Of a stretch of 64,000 nucleotides of DNA, positions 25,098 to 34,131 are shown piece by piece. The translations under genes were made by a program, and so were the position numbers. The notes beneath the pieces were generated by a model, which did not search any database, was not told where the DNA came from, and was given only the letters and a program-made list of their open reading frames with translations. Within the stretch, counting starts at the first letter, position 1; every line of letters begins with the position of its first letter. This stretch comes from UBA1351 sp965140555 (GTDB lineage: Bacteria; Bacillota; Clostridia; Lachnospirales; Vallitaleaceae), in NCBI GenBank assembly GCA_965140555.1, contig OZ223259.1, forward strand, positions 558,001 to 622,000, in the 5' to 3' direction.

Positions 25098-25424
25098 TTA
25101 CTTCAAATAAAACACTTCTTCCATTGGTACAATAGGTTCAGACTCGCCGAAATCAAAACTTCCTTCAACCATTTGACTTGTAATCGCATTCCAGCGTTGA
25201 CAGTCTTCATTTTCATCGATATAAGCAAAGGCTTTCTTAACGTCATCACATTCAAATACATAGAAGAATTGATTCCCGTTTTGAAAGATTGAGTAGTTTG
25301 AAATTCCCGCTTCTGCGTGGGCTTTCATAATTTCAGGCCATGCATCTTTATGCATTGCCACATACTCTTCTAGAGATTCTTGTTTTACATTCCATGTCCA
25401 TGCAAACTTATTACTTTTTTCCAT
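25098..25424 (-). CDS. rhaM: L-rhamnose mutarotase-like protein
   Basis: 108 residues of the RhaM/DUF718 family, a ferredoxin-like fold: FAWTWNVKQESLEEYVAMH, the conserved WPEIMKAHAEAGISNYSIF with the catalytic His, FYVFECDD, and the final PMEEVFYL. It interconverts the alpha and beta anomers of L-rhamnose or a related 6-deoxy or pentose sugar. No other rhamnose genes are nearby, so the sugar is uncertain. AAAAGGAG precedes the start. It stands alone, convergent with the small membrane protein gene. Confidence 0.85.
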   Translation of the reverse strand: MEKSNKFAWTWNVKQESLEEYVAMHKDAWPEIMKAHAEAGISNYSIFQNGNQFFYVFECDDVKKAFAYIDENEDCQRWNAITSQMVEGSFDFGESEPIVPMEEVFYLK

Positions 25425-25600
25425 GCTATACTCCTTTTCTATACCTTGTCTCGTTATTTAATCAAAATTTACCGTACCATGTGTTTCTAATCTTGTCAAT
25501 ATCACTATGTACTTATCTATTGATATACTCCATACCCTATTCATATATAATTATAGCTATACAAAAAGCAACTTGGGTAAATCTTCCTCTTTTTGTGTAC

Positions 25601-25643
25601 AAAAAAAGCTATTACTGATGTTCTATAACACCTAGTAATAGCT
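25601..25643 (-). terminator. Terminator of the infC-rpmI-rplT operon
   Basis: Minus-strand AGCTATTACT pairs with AGTAATAGCT around a 17-base loop, followed by a run of seven T; located about 40 bases after the rplT stop. Confidence 0.85.
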
Positions 25644-25683
25644 CTACTTTATACTTATCGCTTATCTTATATACTCGTATTAA

Positions 25684-26037
25684 TTATAAGCTAGCTTTTG
25701 CCTTTTCAACTAATGCTGTAAAACCAGCTGCATCATTAACAGCCATTTCAGCTAACATTTTACGGTTGATATCAATACCAGCAACTTTAAGACCATACAT
25801 AAATTTTGAATAGCTTAAGCCGTTAGCACGTGTTGCAGCGTTGATACGAGCAATCCATAATTTTCTGAAATCACGTTTTTTCAAACGACGACCAGCATAT
25901 GAATAGACACCGGATTTCATTACTGCTTGTTTAGCCGTTCTAAATTGTTTGCTTTTAGCGCCTCTATAACCTTTAGCTAATTTAAGAACTCGTTTACGTC
26001 TTTTTCTTGTGTGCAGCGCACCTTTAATTCTTGCCAT
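25684..26037 (-). CDS. rplT: Large ribosomal subunit protein bL20
   Basis: 117 residues, the standard length. Basic N-terminal extension ARIKGALHTRKRRKRVLKLA, then YRGAKSKQFRTAKQAVMKSG, the signature KRDFRKLWIARINAAT and GLSYSKFMYGL. It binds 23S rRNA early in 50S assembly and in many bacteria also represses its own operon by binding the infC leader, which looks possible here given the structured leader upstream. GGAGG precedes the ATG and the gene follows rpmI by 27 bases. Confidence 0.98.
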   Translation of the reverse strand: MARIKGALHTRKRRKRVLKLAKGYRGAKSKQFRTAKQAVMKSGVYSYAGRRLKKRDFRKLWIARINAATRANGLSYSKFMYGLKVAGIDINRKMLAEMAVNDAAGFTALVEKAKASL

Positions 26038-26064
26038 TTTTTTACCTCCGATTAATTTCCGAAA

Positions 26065-26262
26065 TTATAGATATGGTAGTAATTTTTTCATTACTTTTTC
26101 GTTTGTTGAATCCATCATAGCTGGCTGACGAAGGCCACGTTTTGTTTTAGGACTCTTCTTTGTTAAAATATGGCGTCTGTACGCTTTTCCTCTTTTTAAT
26201 TTACCTGTACCTGTCGCTTTAAAACGTTTCGCAGCGCCGCGGTGTGTTTTCATTTTTGGCAT
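26065..26262 (-). CDS. rpmI: Large ribosomal subunit protein bL35
   Basis: 65 residues with the invariant start MPKMKTHRGAAKRFKATGTG, a basic middle KRGKAYRRHILTKKSPKTKR and the end MKKLLPYL. Standard length and position between infC and rplT. AAGGAGG precedes the start. Confidence 0.98.
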   Translation of the reverse strand: MPKMKTHRGAAKRFKATGTGKLKRGKAYRRHILTKKSPKTKRGLRQPAMMDSTNEKVMKKLLPYL

Positions 26263-26308
26263 GATGTTTCCTCCTTAATTATCTCTATGTGTTACAAAAA
26301 ACTCTTTT

Positions 26309-26821
26309 TTATTTTGTCTTTTTGGGCGATAGAAACAGAACCATGCTTCTACCTTCCATTTTTGGCATTTTTTCAATGTCAGCAATTTCTTCTAAGTCTT
26401 TAGCAAAATCCAAAAGGATTGTTCTACCAATGGATGTGTGAGCTAATTCACGACCTCTAAATCGAACAGAAACTTTTACTTTATCGCCTTTGCCTAAAAA
26501 CTTATTTGCTTGCTTCATTTTTGTGTCAATATCATGTTGTTCAATGTTCGGTGATAACCGAACTTCTTTGACACTGATGATATTTTGCTTCTTTTTGGCT
26601 TCTTTCTCACGCTTGGTTTGTTCATACTTGAACTTACCGAAGTCGATGATCTTACAAACCGGCGGCTTTGCCTTTGGCGCTACTTTCACTAAGTCAAGTC
26701 CTTGTTCTCTGGCTATCTTTTGAGCTTCCTTAACAGAAACAACCCCTAATTGTTCACCATTTGAGCCAATAAGTCTTACTTCCTTATCTCTTATTTGCTC
26801 ATTAATCATATAGTCGCTAAT
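26309..26821 (-). CDS. infC: Translation initiation factor IF-3, probable AUU start
   Basis: 170 residues when read from the ATT at 26819-26821, nine bases after a perfect AGGAGG. The protein then starts (M)SDYMINEQIRDKEVRLIG, matching the length and N terminus of Bacillus IF-3; the first in-frame ATG (four codons later) lies too far from the ribosome site. N-domain QLGVVSVKEAQKIAREQGLD, linker, and C-domain with EVRLSPNIEQHDIDTKMKQA and KVSVRFRGRELAHTSIG are all present. IF-3 prevents subunit association and discriminates against non-canonical start codons; an AUU start gives the known negative feedback. First gene of infC-rpmI-rplT. Confidence 0.95.
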   Translation of the reverse strand: MSDYMINEQIRDKEVRLIGSNGEQLGVVSVKEAQKIAREQGLDLVKVAPKAKPPVCKIIDFGKFKYEQTKREKEAKKKQNIISVKEVRLSPNIEQHDIDTKMKQANKFLGKGDKVKVSVRFRGRELAHTSIGRTILLDFAKDLEEIADIEKMPKMEGRSMVLFLSPKKTK

Positions 26822-27004
26822 AGTTCGACACCTCCTGAATAAAATAAAAACTAGTTTCACATCCCGTTTCCGGGCAAGAAAAAATGGACAGTCTCCTATC
26901 CACTCTTAATAAATCGACAGATACACATGCCCTGTCCAAATATTAACCCAAGCACTCTATTGTCCTTAGGTGAGAGCGGAATAACTCTACTTCCTTTTTT
27001 ACTG
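26822..27004 (-). promoter_or_regulatory. infC leader, probable L20-type autoregulatory attenuator
   Basis: A 180-base leader between promoter and infC. GGACAG (about 26938) can pair either with the nearby CTGTC or with the downstream CTGTCC (about 26887), which is itself one arm of the hairpin GGATAGGAGACTGTCC followed by six T on the minus strand. Mutually exclusive helices ending in an intrinsic terminator are what the Firmicute L20 leader shows. Identification as that family is by context and memory. Confidence 0.65.
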
Positions 27005-27010
27005 AGTCTA

Positions 27011-27039
27011 ATTATACCACACACACCTAGTCTCGTCAA
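27011..27039 (-). promoter_or_regulatory. Sigma-A promoter of the infC operon
   Basis: Minus-strand TTGACG (27034-27039), exact 17-base spacer, TATAAT (27011-27016). Confidence 0.85.
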
Positions 27040-27055
27040 CCTACACTTGACTATT

Positions 27056-27892
27056 TTATAAACGTATCTGAATTCCTTTATCCGTTAATGTAATTTTTCC
27101 TGCTTTCATTAATCGACCGACTGAACGTTTGAATGCACGTTTTGACAAATCAACTTCTCGATTTATGATCTCTTTATCTGATTTGTCTGTCAAGGGAAGA
27201 AATCCACCGGCTTCTACCAAGCACTGGTACAGTTTTTCTTCATCTGCCTCCATTTGGACAAAACCGTCTTCTTTCAATGTTAACGTCAATTTACCGTCTT
27301 TTGTCTTACTCGCAACTTTGGCTGTGATTTTATCCCCCAATTGATAAGTTTTCACCACTTCTTTTTGAGGTAACAAGGCTTGATATTGATCCTCGACAGC
27401 AATAAAAACACCATAATCCGGATTTATACTAAAAATCGTTCCGACAACTCGATCGCCAACTTCTTGAGGTGCTTCCACTTTCAACACCTTACTTAATCGC
27501 ATAGTTGCACATAAACGTTCTGATTTATCTACATATAGACTAACCAATACCTCTTGGCCTTCTTTAACATGTCCAACTTGTTCTTTGAAAGGTAGAAACA
27601 GGTCTTTTAACAATCCCCATGATAGGAAAGCCCCTATTTTTGTTATTTGGACAACTTTCAACAAACGAATTTGACCGACAGTAATCATAGGTTCAACGGT
27701 TGTACAAATAAATCGATCTTCAGAATCTTTATAAACAAATACGGATATGGTATCACCGTTTTCTATCCCTTCCGGCACCTCTTTACGAGGTAATAATATA
27801 CTATCCTCCAAATTCGATTCATGGGCCATATATACCCCAAAATCTGTTCTTCTTGTTACAACTAACTCTTGTATTTCACCTAGTCTTATCAT
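27056..27892 (-). CDS. cvfB: CvfB/YitL-family S1-like RNA-binding protein
   Basis: 278 residues built of S1-like beta barrels and a C-terminal winged helix: GEIQELVVTRRTDFGVYMAH, IGAFLSWGLLKDLFLPFKEQ, GTIFSINPDYGVFIAVEDQY, and at the end FKRSVGRLMKAGKITLTDKG. This is the CvfB (conserved virulence factor B)/YitL family; Staphylococcus members bind RNA and affect virulence gene expression, while the role in Clostridia is open. The ATG overlaps the stop of the upstream diguanylate cyclase gene by four bases (27889-27892), so the two are likely co-translated. A terminator-like signal is not seen before the infC promoter that starts immediately downstream. Confidence 0.88.
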   Translation of the reverse strand: MIRLGEIQELVVTRRTDFGVYMAHESNLEDSILLPRKEVPEGIENGDTISVFVYKDSEDRFICTTVEPMITVGQIRLLKVVQITKIGAFLSWGLLKDLFLPFKEQVGHVKEGQEVLVSLYVDKSERLCATMRLSKVLKVEAPQEVGDRVVGTIFSINPDYGVFIAVEDQYQALLPQKEVVKTYQLGDKITAKVASKTKDGKLTLTLKEDGFVQMEADEEKLYQCLVEAGGFLPLTDKSDKEIINREVDLSKRAFKRSVGRLMKAGKITLTDKGIQIRL

Positions 27893-30003
27893 AGTTCTCC
27901 TTTGTCTTTAGTGTACCATTTAATACAGTTTTTTCCCATAGATTTCGCCTCATATAACGCTTGATCCCCTCGATAGTATAACGATTTAAAATCATCTTGT
28001 AAAGTAACTTTAGTGACTCCAATACTGATAGACGCCATAACCTCTCCGGAATCTGATCGAATCTTATTCTGCTTCACTGCCATACGCATTTCTTCTAAAA
28101 TCATAAAACTATCGGCTGTAGGTTCTTCACCTTTTACACGTAAAAATGCTGAAAATTCATCGCCACCAATACGTCCGATAAACCCCATACCTTCAATAAT
28201 TCGTGTAAGTATCTGTATCGTCTGCTTTAATACTTCATCACCTGTGAGATGACCGTAGGTGTCGTTAATAGCCTTAAATGCATCAAAATCAAAAACCAAA
28301 AAAAACATACTTTGTGCATCCTGATGGTTTAACTCCTCCATAACCTTTGTCATATAAGCCACTCGATTCATTGCACCGGTTAAGCTATCATAATTCGCAC
28401 GTTGAACCAAGGCGTCTTCATAAGCCATTCTTTTGGTCATGTCATTTACAATACCTTCAAAATAATACTCCCCTTCAATATCGACACGATAGGCATTTAT
28501 AACAACAACTAAACGCTTGAATGTCGTCGTCTTAAATGCGACTCGGTAATCATGAATGAATTTATGACTTAACAACTGCTTTTCAAAACTTTCTTTCGAT
28601 TGACTATTTTCAAAAGGAAAATACGCCACTTCCTTTTGCTTTTTTTGATAATCACTGACGGCCTCTAATTCCAATAAACGTAGCGTCATTTGATTCGCAT
28701 AAATCAGATGAAAGGATCGATCAAAACGCACTATTCCGATAGGTAGTTCTTGAAACAAGCGTTTAAGGTTTCTTTCGCTGGTAGACATTTCACCATATAG
28801 TTGATGAATCTCATCGGATCTCTTCTTCAGCTGATTTTCTAACACATTTTGATGTGCTATAATGGATTGTTCCATTGAATAGATGCTTTCCGCCAAATCA
28901 CCAATTTCATTATTCGGGATCAATTTTGGCTTAACGGGTTCTCGTTCTTGTCGAAACCATTCCACTGACTCATATACATGGGCAATAGGATGAGTGACAT
29001 ATCGCTTAACAAACCATATCGTAATGACACAAATAAGTCCCCCTTGAATAACAAACCATATAATGGCTATATATAAATCCATCAACATCGTTAAACCACT
29101 GCTTTTGTTGAAGTGAACCACATACCATCCAAGCCATGAAATTGGGGCTATAACAACATCTTTATAATCCTTTCCCGGATGAAAAAGAACAGCCTCTTCA
29201 TTTCCCGAGGATATATATTGACGTATATCCTCTTGTAATTGTTTGCTTTCAATAATCGAATATATTGATGTTGAGTCTTGTCTCGAAAGGGTCAGCGGTT
29301 GGATAGACAACGTCTGTTGTTCTTTAAGGATACGAATATTTGCTTCTTCATCAACAATATAGATATCTTCAAAATGCTCCGTCTGCTCCATGAACGAGGC
29401 CATTACCGATTCAATATCCAACGATAAGCCAACAATCCCTCTATTTTTTTCTTCATCTTTGACGAGCACATACATCCACAGCACAATCTTCTCTCTATTA
29501 CTATTATACCCTAAGGCAAAAAGACTTTCTTTGTCCGTTGCTTTTGAGGATTCCATAAGATCAAAGTACCATTGTTGCTCCATGTTATCTTCTCGAATTT
29601 TATCATAGTAATGCGGCATGGACATATCTCCATTGGGCATTCTAGAGGATATATAAATGTCATCTGTCGAACTACTGACAAAGATAAATTCCTCTGTTGG
29701 AATCAAATCACCATATGTTTTAAGGGGTTGCTCTAATATCTCATAACTTGACTCGTCCAAATCATTCAACCACTGTCGTAGTCGCATGGAATTACCAAAT
29801 CTAGACAGCAAAACAAATTCACTATCAACGGATTGATCAATCAGACTACTGACTTCTTTTGCATTAGACAATAGCAATTCTTCTTTGACTTCTTTCAAGG
29901 GTGCTTTAATCAAATAAATATAGATCATGATGACTGTCAGTCCAAACCCTCCAATCAAAATGATGACGAAAAAATTTATTTGAGCATTGAGACTTTTCTT
30001 CAC
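27889..30003 (-). CDS. Membrane diguanylate cyclase with extracellular sensor, HAMP, PAS and GGDEF
   Basis: 704 residues from the GTG at 30001-30003, seven bases after AAAGGG; a GTG three codons earlier overlaps the ribosome site. TM1 at ~10-32, an extracytoplasmic dCache-like sensor (~35-310), TM2 (~312-335), a HAMP-like segment (RYVTHPIAHVYESVEW), a coiled segment, a PAS domain (LFQELPIGIVRFDRSFHLIY) and a GGDEF domain (YDSLTGAMNRVAYM, FDAFKAINDTYGHLTGD, active-site GRIGGDEFSAFL). It should make cyclic di-GMP in response to an external small ligand. The RxxD inhibitory site is not obvious. The gene overlaps cvfB by four bases. Confidence 0.9.
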   Translation of the reverse strand: MKKSLNAQINFFVIILIGGFGLTVIMIYIYLIKAPLKEVKEELLLSNAKEVSSLIDQSVDSEFVLLSRFGNSMRLRQWLNDLDESSYEILEQPLKTYGDLIPTEEFIFVSSSTDDIYISSRMPNGDMSMPHYYDKIREDNMEQQWYFDLMESSKATDKESLFALGYNSNREKIVLWMYVLVKDEEKNRGIVGLSLDIESVMASFMEQTEHFEDIYIVDEEANIRILKEQQTLSIQPLTLSRQDSTSIYSIIESKQLQEDIRQYISSGNEEAVLFHPGKDYKDVVIAPISWLGWYVVHFNKSSGLTMLMDLYIAIIWFVIQGGLICVITIWFVKRYVTHPIAHVYESVEWFRQEREPVKPKLIPNNEIGDLAESIYSMEQSIIAHQNVLENQLKKRSDEIHQLYGEMSTSERNLKRLFQELPIGIVRFDRSFHLIYANQMTLRLLELEAVSDYQKKQKEVAYFPFENSQSKESFEKQLLSHKFIHDYRVAFKTTTFKRLVVVINAYRVDIEGEYYFEGIVNDMTKRMAYEDALVQRANYDSLTGAMNRVAYMTKVMEELNHQDAQSMFFLVFDFDAFKAINDTYGHLTGDEVLKQTIQILTRIIEGMGFIGRIGGDEFSAFLRVKGEEPTADSFMILEEMRMAVKQNKIRSDSGEVMASISIGVTKVTLQDDFKSLYYRGDQALYEAKSMGKNCIKWYTKDKGEL

Positions 30004-30078
30004 ATAGAACACCCTTTCATTATTCGTCCTTACTATGCAGTCAAATTATCTAGTCCTTACTAAGTCTGAATCTCGGTC

Positions 30079-30576
30079 TCATTTATCCAATTGTTTCATT
30101 AATAAATCCACGGTCTCCTCTATTGTTCTCTCATCTACTTCAATCACTGTATGGCAATATTGTTGATATAACTGTTCTCTTTCCTTGTACAAAGACTCTA
30201 ACGTCTGGCCTTCTTCCATAACAATTCCGCGAGAATGTATATTCTGCAAGCGTCGTTCAATCTCCTTATATGGGACATGTAAGTATATAATATGACCTAA
30301 GTTTTGAAGATATCGCATTCCTCTTTCCGAATAAATAACACTTCCTCCTGTTGCAATAATCGAATGCTCCGCTGTTAGATCACATACTATCTGTTCTTCA
30401 ATTTGTTTGAAGGCTTTAATTCCATCTTCTTCGATAATCTCTTGTAATAAACGTTTTTCAGATGTTTGCAAGATTAAATCTGTATCAATAAAATCATAAT
30501 TCATCGCTTTAGCTAGTAGAACGCCTAAAGTACTCTTGCCGGCACCTGACATTCCAATAAAAATAATATTCTTCAT
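30079..30576 (-). CDS. aroK: Shikimate kinase
   Basis: 165 residues. P-loop IGMSGAGKSTLGVLLAKAM (res 6-24), shikimate-binding DFIDTDLILQ with the conserved Asp residues, the ATGGSVIYSE segment (GGG-like shikimate site, here TGGS) and the lid region LYKEREQLYQQYCH with its Arg. It phosphorylates shikimate at O3 in chorismate synthesis. The lid sequence (RPLL-type Arg in related proteins) is somewhat atypical, so a related small-molecule kinase remains possible. The gene lies between two diguanylate cyclase genes. Confidence 0.87.
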   Translation of the reverse strand: MKNIIFIGMSGAGKSTLGVLLAKAMNYDFIDTDLILQTSEKRLLQEIIEEDGIKAFKQIEEQIVCDLTAEHSIIATGGSVIYSERGMRYLQNLGHIIYLHVPYKEIERRLQNIHSRGIVMEEGQTLESLYKEREQLYQQYCHTVIEVDERTIEETVDLLMKQLDK

Positions 30577-30706
30577 ACTATTATTATCCCATAAAATTTA
30601 GTTTTCTACCATCTTTTTTCATATAAATAAATAGTTTTCTTTACATTCAAAATGAAAACTAGGCCAATAAGACTATATATGCTATACTCCATCTTCATAT
30701 CACTGT

Positions 30707-30750
30707 AAAAGACGTACGCCATACAAAGTCACATGTATAGAGCACGTCTC
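30707..30750 (-). terminator. Probable terminator after the second diguanylate cyclase gene
   Basis: Minus-strand AGACGT...ACGTCT with an inner TATAC/GTAT pairing, followed by TTTT; just downstream of the stop at 30764. Confidence 0.5.
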
Positions 30751-30763
30751 TATTCTTCTTTAC

Positions 30764-32083
30764 TCATATTTGCCGGATTTGGCCTCGTTCAGCTCCCTTA
30801 TCTTCATACAAAGCACGATCTAACTTATTGATAAATCCTTTTAATGAATCATCACTTGTATAGCTTGTAATCGTTATACTTACTGTTACTTGTATCTCTT
30901 TGCCTTCCCACATAATAATCATATCATTCACATCACTTTGTAGACGCTGTGCTAATTCATAGGCGGTCTTCCCATCCAATTCAGGGAACAAAATAATAAA
31001 TTCTTCGCCCCCCCATCTAGCACAAATATCTGTCTCACGGGTAAGGGCTTTAAAAATCTCTGACAAATCATGAATCACCTTATCACCACAACTATGTCCA
31101 TATTTATCATTGATAACTTTGATATGATCCACATCGATGAGCAACGCTGAAAAACTCAGGTGCTTTTCGTAGAATATCAATATCAATTCCCTTAATTTTC
31201 GCAGTGCATATTGTCTATTATAAAGACCGGACAAACTATCTCTTAAAGATAAATCCATTAACTCTTCTTTTATGGAATTAATGAGTCCTTTCCTTGCACT
31301 TTGCTTCTTATTACGCAGACTTGGCTGCATCATAACAATCAGATATTTCATTTGATTGTAGGGATCTTTTACTACAGTAACGGTAATATCATGCCATATT
31401 TTTTCTCCATTTTTGGAGACAATACGAAATTCGTTACGAAATGAGTTCATCTTATTATTTAATAACGATTGATACAAACTCACAAAATTGTGTTGATCTT
31501 CTTCATGAATGAGTGAGTCAAAAGGCATATCCTTTAACTCATATTCTTGATAGACAACACATTCAATCAAACTATCATTACATAAGAAACATGTTCCGTC
31601 GACACGCAACATAGCAATACCTATCGGTGCATCACCAAAAAGGCGATAAAATTTCTCATTATTCAAACGTGTGGAATAGTCTCTTTGATTGTTATAGTGT
31701 TGATCTGAAATAACACCTAAAAGATTCGTCATCTCTCCTTCTCTATTATATATACATCGCACCCGATAACTAAATTGTACCATATGTCCATTTGTCAATT
31801 TCATCTGGTTCGAGTAATCAAATTGTTCTTTACCTTGATCCATATTATAATGGGTCCAGTCCAATAATTCTTTATAAGATTGTTCCGACAGTATATTCTC
31901 TAGCGCCTCAACATCCATTGTAATACGATTATCCTCATCGATTTCGATATCCAATTCCAATAATTTAATCAAATTAGGAGACAAGATGACTTTGTCCGGG
32001 TTATTTCGGCTCCACTCGAAAGAGCCACAGCCCATCATCTCTTCCTTGATCCTGGCTGATTGTTTCTCACTTATCTCATACAT
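30764..32083 (-). CDS. Soluble PAS-GGDEF diguanylate cyclase
   Basis: 439 residues without membrane segments. Two PAS/PAC-like regions: residues ~15-130 (FEWSRNNPDKVILSPNLIKL, FSYRVRCIYNREGEMTNLLG) and ~145-265 (RLFGDAPIGIAMLRVDGTCF, FRIVSKNGEKIWHDITVTV), then a GGDEF domain (LRDSLSGLYNRQYALRKL, LLIDVDHIKVINDKYGHSCG, active-site ARWGGEEFIILFPEL). It should synthesise cyclic di-GMP; the GGEEF variant is active in known enzymes. The signal sensed by the PAS modules is unknown. The gene is monocistronic between aroK and hcp. Confidence 0.9.
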   Translation of the reverse strand: MYEISEKQSARIKEEMMGCGSFEWSRNNPDKVILSPNLIKLLELDIEIDEDNRITMDVEALENILSEQSYKELLDWTHYNMDQGKEQFDYSNQMKLTNGHMVQFSYRVRCIYNREGEMTNLLGVISDQHYNNQRDYSTRLNNEKFYRLFGDAPIGIAMLRVDGTCFLCNDSLIECVVYQEYELKDMPFDSLIHEEDQHNFVSLYQSLLNNKMNSFRNEFRIVSKNGEKIWHDITVTVVKDPYNQMKYLIVMMQPSLRNKKQSARKGLINSIKEELMDLSLRDSLSGLYNRQYALRKLRELILIFYEKHLSFSALLIDVDHIKVINDKYGHSCGDKVIHDLSEIFKALTRETDICARWGGEEFIILFPELDGKTAYELAQRLQSDVNDMIIMWEGKEIQVTVSITITSYTSDDSLKGFINKLDRALYEDKGAERGQIRQI

Positions 32084-32215
32084 TCATAGTCCTCCTTAAC
32101 ACATTCCCATGACGCTTTGACACGTCAGCATTACCCTTATCCTATGATAACATAGGTACGTGAAGATAGACATATAAACATACTGACCTTCCAATAGATA
32201 GTACAAAATCACTAG

Positions 32216-32242
32216 AAAAAGCCTGCCATATGGCAGGCTTTT
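32216..32242. terminator. Terminator after hcp
   Basis: AAAAGCCTGCCATATGGCAGGCTTTT region: perfect palindromic stem AAAAGCCTGCCA/TGGCAGGCTTTT with a short AT loop, 22 bases after the hcp stop; symmetric, so it can act in both directions. Confidence 0.88.
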
Positions 32243-32263
32243 ATAGATTATATGACGGAATTT

Positions 32264-33889
32264 TTACGCCATGAACATCTTAATATCGTCTTCTACTGTT
32301 CCAATACCTGCAATACCAAAAGTATCAACTAAAACATTGGCTACATTCGGTGATAAGAAAGTCGGTAATGTTGGTCCAAGATGGATGTTTTTCACCCCTA
32401 AAGATAAGAGAGCTAACAAGACAATAACCGCTTTTTGCTCGTACCAAGCAATATTGTAAGCAATCGGCAACTCATTGACATCACTTAATTCGAAAATTTC
32501 CTTCAATTTTAATGCGATCACAGCTAACGAATAAGAGTCATTACATTGTCCGGCATCAAGAACACGAGGAATACCGCCGATATCACCTAATGGTAATTTG
32601 TTATAACGATATTTGGCACAACCGGCTGTTAATATGACCGTATCCTTCGGTAATTGATCCGCAAATTCCGTATAGTAATCCCTAGACTTCATACGACCGT
32701 CACAACCAGCCATAACAAAGAATTTCTTTATTGCTCCGGTTTTCACTGCATCAACCACTTTATCTGCTAGTGCAAAGACTTGAGCATGAGCAAACCCACC
32801 CACGATTGAACCTGTTTCAATCTCTGTTGGTGATGGTAATGTCTTCGCCATCTCAATAACTGCTGAGAAGTCTTTATGACCATTTTCATCGGCTTCGATA
32901 TGCATAGAACCCGGATATCCTGCTGAACCTGTTGTAAAGATGCGTTTCGTAATTGATTCATCTTTAGGAGGCACAATACAGTTGGTTGTGAAAAGAACCG
33001 GTCCGTTAAAGGTTGCAAATTCTTCTTTTTGTTTCCACCATGCATTACCATAGTTACCGACTAAGTTGTCATACTCTTTGAATTTTGGATAGTAGTTTGC
33101 AGGAAGCATTTCACTATGTGTATACACGTCAACGCCTGTTCCCTTTGTTTGTTCCAAGAGCATTTCCATATCGGATAAATCATGACCGGAAATTAAGATC
33201 GCCGGATTGTTACGAACCCCGATATTCACTTCAGTTAATTCCGGATTGCCATAAGTACTCGTGTTGGCTTCATCTAAGAGTGCCATGGTCTTCACGCCAT
33301 AGTCACCTGTTTTGAGGGTTAAGGCTACAAGGGCATCAGCATCTAAGGTATTATCCAATAACGCTGCTGTTGCTTCATAAACAAAATTCATAATGTCCAT
33401 ATCCATACGTCCAAGATTGTATGCATGGTGAGCATATGCTGCTAAGCCTTTTAATCCGTATGTGATGAGTTCACGCAATGAACGCACATCCTCATTTTCT
33501 GTCGCTAACACACCCACCGCATCAGCTTTTGCTTCCATAGCTGCATCGCTGGTAACATTAAAGGTTGCGCTATCGTGTAATTCCCCTTGATAGTCTCCAC
33601 GTAAGTTGTCACGAATCTCCATATTTTTACGAATTTGTTTCTTAATGGATTCCGGGTCAAAGTTCGCGTTGGTAATGGTTTTAAACAAACTGTCTAAGAC
33701 CACTTCATTAACATCCCCAAGTTCTTCCGCTTTTTTACCTGTTTTTACAACGATATCGCTGATTCCTTTTACTGTATAGATAAGCAAATCTTGTAAATTG
33801 GCAACTTCAGGTGATTTACCACAAACCCCTACAACTTCACAACCTGTACCTTTAGCTGCTTCTTGACATTGATAACAAAACATTGACAT
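32264..33889 (-). CDS. hcp: Hybrid cluster protein / hydroxylamine reductase
   Basis: 541 residues. The N-terminal Cys motif MFCYQCQEAAKGTGC gives the [4Fe-4S] cluster of the class with CX2CX11C spacing pattern of anaerobes; hybrid-cluster ligands are seen in ILISGHDLSDMEMLLEQT (His), LFTTNCIVPP (Cys), ILTAGCAKYRYNKLPLGDI (Cys), LDAGQCNDSYSLAVIAL (Cys) and the Glu in HIEADENG-like context. Hcp reduces nitric oxide or hydroxylamine and protects anaerobes from nitrosative stress. AGGAG lies eight bases before the ATG. A 16-bp perfect palindrome about 120 bases upstream may bind a CRP/FNR-type activator. Confidence 0.96.
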   Translation of the reverse strand: MSMFCYQCQEAAKGTGCEVVGVCGKSPEVANLQDLLIYTVKGISDIVVKTGKKAEELGDVNEVVLDSLFKTITNANFDPESIKKQIRKNMEIRDNLRGDYQGELHDSATFNVTSDAAMEAKADAVGVLATENEDVRSLRELITYGLKGLAAYAHHAYNLGRMDMDIMNFVYEATAALLDNTLDADALVALTLKTGDYGVKTMALLDEANTSTYGNPELTEVNIGVRNNPAILISGHDLSDMEMLLEQTKGTGVDVYTHSEMLPANYYPKFKEYDNLVGNYGNAWWKQKEEFATFNGPVLFTTNCIVPPKDESITKRIFTTGSAGYPGSMHIEADENGHKDFSAVIEMAKTLPSPTEIETGSIVGGFAHAQVFALADKVVDAVKTGAIKKFFVMAGCDGRMKSRDYYTEFADQLPKDTVILTAGCAKYRYNKLPLGDIGGIPRVLDAGQCNDSYSLAVIALKLKEIFELSDVNELPIAYNIAWYEQKAVIVLLALLSLGVKNIHLGPTLPTFLSPNVANVLVDTFGIAGIGTVEDDIKMFMA

Positions 33890-34006
33890 ACGTTAATCTC
33901 CTTTTCTATGTTCGTTGATGTTCTTTCATCTTAGTTTTTTCTTCATATCGGATGCGGTGTTATCCGAATCACTGATGTTATGTTATCATGAACAAAAGAA
34001 AAGTTC

Positions 34007-34022
34007 TGTAGCTATAGCTACA
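34007..34022. promoter_or_regulatory. 16-bp perfect palindrome upstream of hcp (possible CRP/FNR-type site)
   Basis: TGTAGCTATAGCTACA. Its centre is about 41.5 bases upstream of the start point expected from a minus-strand -10-like TAACAT at 33980-33985, the spacing used by CRP/FNR-type activators. It is also 110 bases before the ABC-F gene on the other strand. Confidence 0.45.
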
Positions 34023-34131
34023 TTGCGTATCCTTCTATGTTTTCTTTGCCAAACGCTTCAATTGATGCTATGATAGCAATCGACGACTACTTATTGTCCC
34101 TATTTTTATTTTCAAAAGAAAGGTTTACCCC

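Noticed and set aside
25098..25424. Part of a rhamnose operon
   Set aside because: No rhamnose isomerase, kinase or aldolase is nearby, so a pathway cannot be claimed.
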